Of a DNA stretch of 10,634 nucleotides, positions 8,539-10,634 are shown in pieces. Position 1 is the stretch's first letter; the number at the start of each line of letters is the position of its first letter. The stretch is from Ramlibacter sp. GTDB lineage: Bacteria > Pseudomonadota > Gammaproteobacteria > Burkholderiales > Burkholderiaceae_C. The notes below the pieces were generated by a model. It worked only from the letters and a program-made list of their open reading frames with translations. It made no database searches and was not told where the DNA came from. Made by a program: the position numbers and the translations under genes. The stretch is from assembly GCA_028292185.1 (NCBI GenBank), contig JAQGMT010000330.1, positions 1 through 10,634 on the forward strand, read 5' to 3'.

Positions 8539-9126
8539 GCGCAGGTCGCCGGCCAGCGAGGCCAGTGTCTCGGCGGCAATCGTGGTGTGCGCCGGGTAGT
8601 TGCGGTGATCGCAGCCCAGCTTCACGCTGGCGCCGGCCTTGATCGCGGCCACCATCGCCGGCGTGAATTCGAAACGCACGAAGTGCACGGCCGAGGTCTT
8701 CTCGTCGTTCTCGCGATCCAGGTCTTCGTCCGCGATCGCATACACCCGCTCGTGCCCTTCCACTTCGACGAACAGGCGATCCTCCACCCCGATCAGGCGC
8801 GCCAGCTCGCGGCGGCGCTCGTTCTCGTCGGGGTATTCGATCATCATCGTCGCCTTCCAGTTGCTGCCATCGGGCATCAGCGGCGCGTAAGCCTCGATCT
8901 CCTGCTCGATCCCATCCTCTTCGAAGATCTTCTCGATGCGCAGCATCTCCTGGATCTGGTAGCGGATGCTGGTCTCGCTTTCGAACTGCAGCGTGATGTG
9001 CTCGGCCAGGCGCACGCTGCGCAGCTTGCGATGCGCAATGATGTCGCCCTTGTGCTCCTTGCGGAACTTCGCGTAAGCCTCCAGCGTCATCAGGCTGTCG
9101 CGGGAGATTTTTCCGGTGAGTTGCAT
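8536..9126 (-). CDS. DUF3501 family protein
   Basis: Conserved protein of unknown function, 196 residues, predicted soluble and cytoplasmic (no signal peptide or membrane span). It is acidic in the middle and C-terminal half. Recognisable DUF3501 features, from memory of the family, are the N-terminal LMTLEAYAKFRKEHK (12-26), the central SIRYQIQEMLRIEKIFEEDG (53-72), the aromatic/charged MMIEYPDENERRREL (94-108), and a C-terminal GCDHRNY (171-177). C172, D173 and H174 are possible metal or Fe-S-contacting residues, which is my inference. It follows the GlpC/HdrD-like gene by 29 nt, with a well-placed AAGGA Shine-Dalgarno 6 nt before the ATG, so the two are very probably one operon. In other proteobacteria this pair is often found with a rubrerythrin, hinting at a role in peroxide or redox stress. 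Family assignment is fairly sure; function is not. Confidence 0.85.
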   Translation of the reverse strand: MQLTGKISRDSLMTLEAYAKFRKEHKGDIIAHRKLRSVRLAEHITLQFESETSIRYQIQEMLRIEKIFEEDGIEQEIEAYAPLMPDGSNWKATMMIEYPDENERRRELARLIGVEDRLFVEVEGHERVYAIADEDLDRENDEKTSAVHFVRFEFTPAMVAAIKAGASVKLGCDHRNYPAHTTIAAETLASLAGDLR

Positions 9127-9155
9127 TTGGATTCCTTCGGCTGCGGCTTCGAGGC

Positions 9156-10511
9156 TCAGCTCAGGCCGTAGGCCATTCGCACCAGCGTGAGCGGATGCGC
9201 CACTTCGGGCGTGCCGAGCGAATTGCGATCGAAGCCCTGTTCGATGTGGTGGCCGGCCAGCGGACAGTCGGAGCTGATGTAGTCGGGCTGCCCGCCTTGC
9301 GGGTGCTCGGACATTCTCTTGAACAGCGGCTTGCCGATCTTCATGGCGGTGTCATGCGAACCCAGCTTGACGCCGTAGGTTCCCGCGTGGCCGGAACAAC
9401 GCTCGTTGGTGTGCACGAAGGTCTCGGGCAGGAGCTTGAGCATCTCTTCGGTCTTGCGGCCGATGTTCTGTACGCGGCTGTGGCACGGCACGTGATAACT
9501 CACCTTGCCGAGCGGCTTGCTGAAGTCGGTCTTGAGCAAGCCCTCGCGCCTTCGCTGCATCAGGTACTCGAACGGATCCCACATGGCAGCTTTCACCGCC
9601 TGGACATCCGGATCCTGCGGGTACATCAAAGGCAGCTCCTGCTTGAACATCAAGGTGCAACTGGGCACCGCCGTGAGGATGGCATAGCCCTCGCGCGCGT
9701 ACTTCACCAGCACCGGAATGTTCGCTTCCTTGCTGTCGTTCACGGAATCGAGGTCGCCCAGTTCCAGCTTCGGCATGCCGCAGCACTTCTCCTTGTTGAC
9801 CAGCACATAGGGCACTTCGTTGTGCTCCAGTACCTTGAGCAGGTCCAGGCCGATGCCGGGCTCGTTGTAGTTCACGTAGCAGGTGGAAAAAATCGCCACC
9901 TTGCCGGGCGTCTTCGCTCCGTCTTTCACCGCGAAGTCCTTCGACTTTGGAGCGGCCGAGCGGAATTTACGGGTGGCCAGCGCCGGCAGCCAGGCGTTAT
10001 GGTCGACGTGCAGCACCTTTTCCATCGCAGCGCGCGCCGGCTTGGTCTGGTTCACTGCATTGGCCACCTGAACGACGATGGGAATGCCGGCGAACTGTCC
10101 GTGCACGTCGGTCGAGGACAGGAATTTCTCGCCGAAGTCCACGCCGCCGTTCTTGAACTTGATCGCCTTGGCGCGCAGCATGGTGTGCGGGTAATCCACG
10201 TTCCATTCGTGCGGCGGCACGTACGGGCACTTGGTCATGTAGCACAGGTCGCACAAGTAGCACTGGTCGACCACCTTCCAGTAGTCCTTCTTGTCCACGC
10301 CGTCGACCTCGCCGCTCTTGCCCTCGTCGATCAGGTCGAACAAGGTGGGGAAAGAGGCGCACAGGCTCACACAGCGGCGGCAGCCGTGACAGATGTCGAA
10401 TATGCGCTCGAGCTCCTTGAAGGCCAGGCCTTCGTCGTAATAGCTCGGGTCTTTCCAGTCGACCGGGTGGCGCGTGGGTGCTTGGAGGTTGCCTTCGCGG
10501 GGCGCAGCCAT
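9156..10511 (-). CDS. GlpC/HdrD-like Fe-S protein with two CCG (cysteine-rich) domains
   Basis: Predicted soluble electron-transfer or oxidoreductase subunit of 451 residues, related to GlpC, HdrD and GlcF. Two four-cysteine motifs for [4Fe-4S] clusters sit at C41/44/47/51 and C84/87/90/95 (the second ends CP). Two CCG-type domains follow: C211, C243-C244-G, C285 in the first; PCHSR with C343, RCSGHAG with C372, and C416 in the second. The second domain has CSG where canonical members have CCG; I recall this as normal for the DUF3501-linked subfamily. No membrane span or flavin domain is seen, so it needs a partner, perhaps DUF3501 or a rubrerythrin. It is probably not the glycerol-3-phosphate dehydrogenase subunit GlpC itself, since no glpA/glpB is visible. 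The start at 10511 fits the N-terminus MAAPREGN; a purine-rich GAGGAAG lies upstream at long spacing. First visible gene of the operon with DUF3501. Confidence 0.88.
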   Translation of the reverse strand: MAAPREGNLQAPTRHPVDWKDPSYYDEGLAFKELERIFDICHGCRRCVSLCASFPTLFDLIDEGKSGEVDGVDKKDYWKVVDQCYLCDLCYMTKCPYVPPHEWNVDYPHTMLRAKAIKFKNGGVDFGEKFLSSTDVHGQFAGIPIVVQVANAVNQTKPARAAMEKVLHVDHNAWLPALATRKFRSAAPKSKDFAVKDGAKTPGKVAIFSTCYVNYNEPGIGLDLLKVLEHNEVPYVLVNKEKCCGMPKLELGDLDSVNDSKEANIPVLVKYAREGYAILTAVPSCTLMFKQELPLMYPQDPDVQAVKAAMWDPFEYLMQRRREGLLKTDFSKPLGKVSYHVPCHSRVQNIGRKTEEMLKLLPETFVHTNERCSGHAGTYGVKLGSHDTAMKIGKPLFKRMSEHPQGGQPDYISSDCPLAGHHIEQGFDRNSLGTPEVAHPLTLVRMAYGLS

Positions 10512-10634
10512 GTTGTTGGTTCTTTCTTCCTCGTGTTTTCCAGGAGGGTCGGTTGACGCTAGGGTGAGGACTCGGCAGCGAGCCCTCAGCCTAGCCCTCT
10601 CCCAACGGGAGAGGGAAAACCTCGCAAGAGCGAA
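10512..10634. other. Intergenic region upstream of the Fe-S/DUF3501 operon
   Basis: No gene is visible in these 123 bp. The part next to the Fe-S gene (10512-10558) carries a purine-rich stretch on the minus strand (complement of 10521-10532) as the only possible ribosome site, and no convincing sigma-70 promoter. The rest is filled by a tandem palindrome (10559-10615), followed by 19 bp with nothing recognisable. An upstream gene on the minus strand could end just outside the window. Confidence 0.6.
10559..10615. repeat. Tandem palindromic (REP-like) element
   Basis: Two abutting inverted repeats. The first has 16-nt arms at 10559-10574 and 10579-10594 pairing at 14 of 16 positions around a GCAG loop (outer ends CTAGG/CCTAG). 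The second has perfect 9-nt arms, CCCTCTCCC (10595-10603) and GGGAGAGGG (10607-10615), around loop AAC. Elements combining a GGTGAGG/CCTCACC-like arm with CCCTCTCCC/GGGAGAGGG are, from memory, very common dispersed repeats in Burkholderiales, Pseudomonas and Xanthomonas. There is no U-tract after either stem in either direction. It lies 48 bp upstream of the Fe-S gene start. Confidence 0.75.

Noticed and set aside
9156..10511. Authentic GlpC of anaerobic glycerol-3-phosphate dehydrogenase
   Set aside because: No glpA or glpB in the window, the partner is DUF3501, and the second CCG domain is of the CSG type.
9195..10556. A 453-codon plus-strand open frame opposite the Fe-S gene
   Set aside because: The minus frame has correctly spaced cysteine motifs; the plus frame is a compositional shadow without domains.
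10595..10619. Intrinsic terminator at the right edge
   Set aside because: The perfect stem is followed by A residues on the plus strand. Read on the minus strand, the T-run precedes the stem instead of following it.

Overview
This window is chromosomal DNA of a GC-rich betaproteobacterium. The protein families and gene neighbourhood look like Burkholderiales, probably Comamonadaceae or a close relative (inference from recall; no search was run). It holds eight protein genes packed with little non-coding DNA. I see no tRNA, rRNA, CRISPR array, insertion sequence or prophage gene.

Left part (1-3470, minus strand): one very large multidomain redox protein, cut off at the left edge after 1156 residues. 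Its domains in order are a DUF3683-type N-terminus, a GlcD/D-lactate-dehydrogenase type FAD domain, two four-cysteine Fe-S motifs and a cysteine-rich CCG-type C-terminus. A 163-bp divergent intergenic region (3471-3633) follows. It carries a candidate PhoB-type promoter reading right.

Centre (3634-8528, plus strand): a complete ugpB-ugpA-ugpE-ugpC-ugpQ operon in the same gene order as Escherichia coli. UgpB is the periplasmic binding protein for sn-glycerol-3-phosphate and glycerophosphodiesters. UgpA and UgpE are the permeases and UgpC is the ATPase. UgpQ hydrolyses imported glycerophosphodiesters to glycerol-3-phosphate plus an alcohol. All seven ligand-contacting UgpB residues that I recall from the E. 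coli protein are present. The operon junctions are the unusual part: a 9-codon mini-ORF bridges ugpA and ugpE, a REP-like palindrome sits between ugpE and ugpC, and a small hairpin abuts the ugpQ start codon.

Right part (8536-10511, minus strand): a two-gene operon of a GlpC/HdrD-like protein with two Fe-S motifs and two CCG domains, followed by a DUF3501 protein. It converges on ugpQ with only 7 bp between stop codons. Such pairs are often accompanied by a rubrerythrin gene, which would lie beyond the right edge if present. The last 123 bp hold a striking tandem palindrome (10559-10615) of the kind dispersed in many proteobacterial genomes.

No wholly new system is evident. The least understood parts are the DUF3501/CCG pair, the giant FAD/Fe-S fusion, and the palindromic elements at operon junctions.
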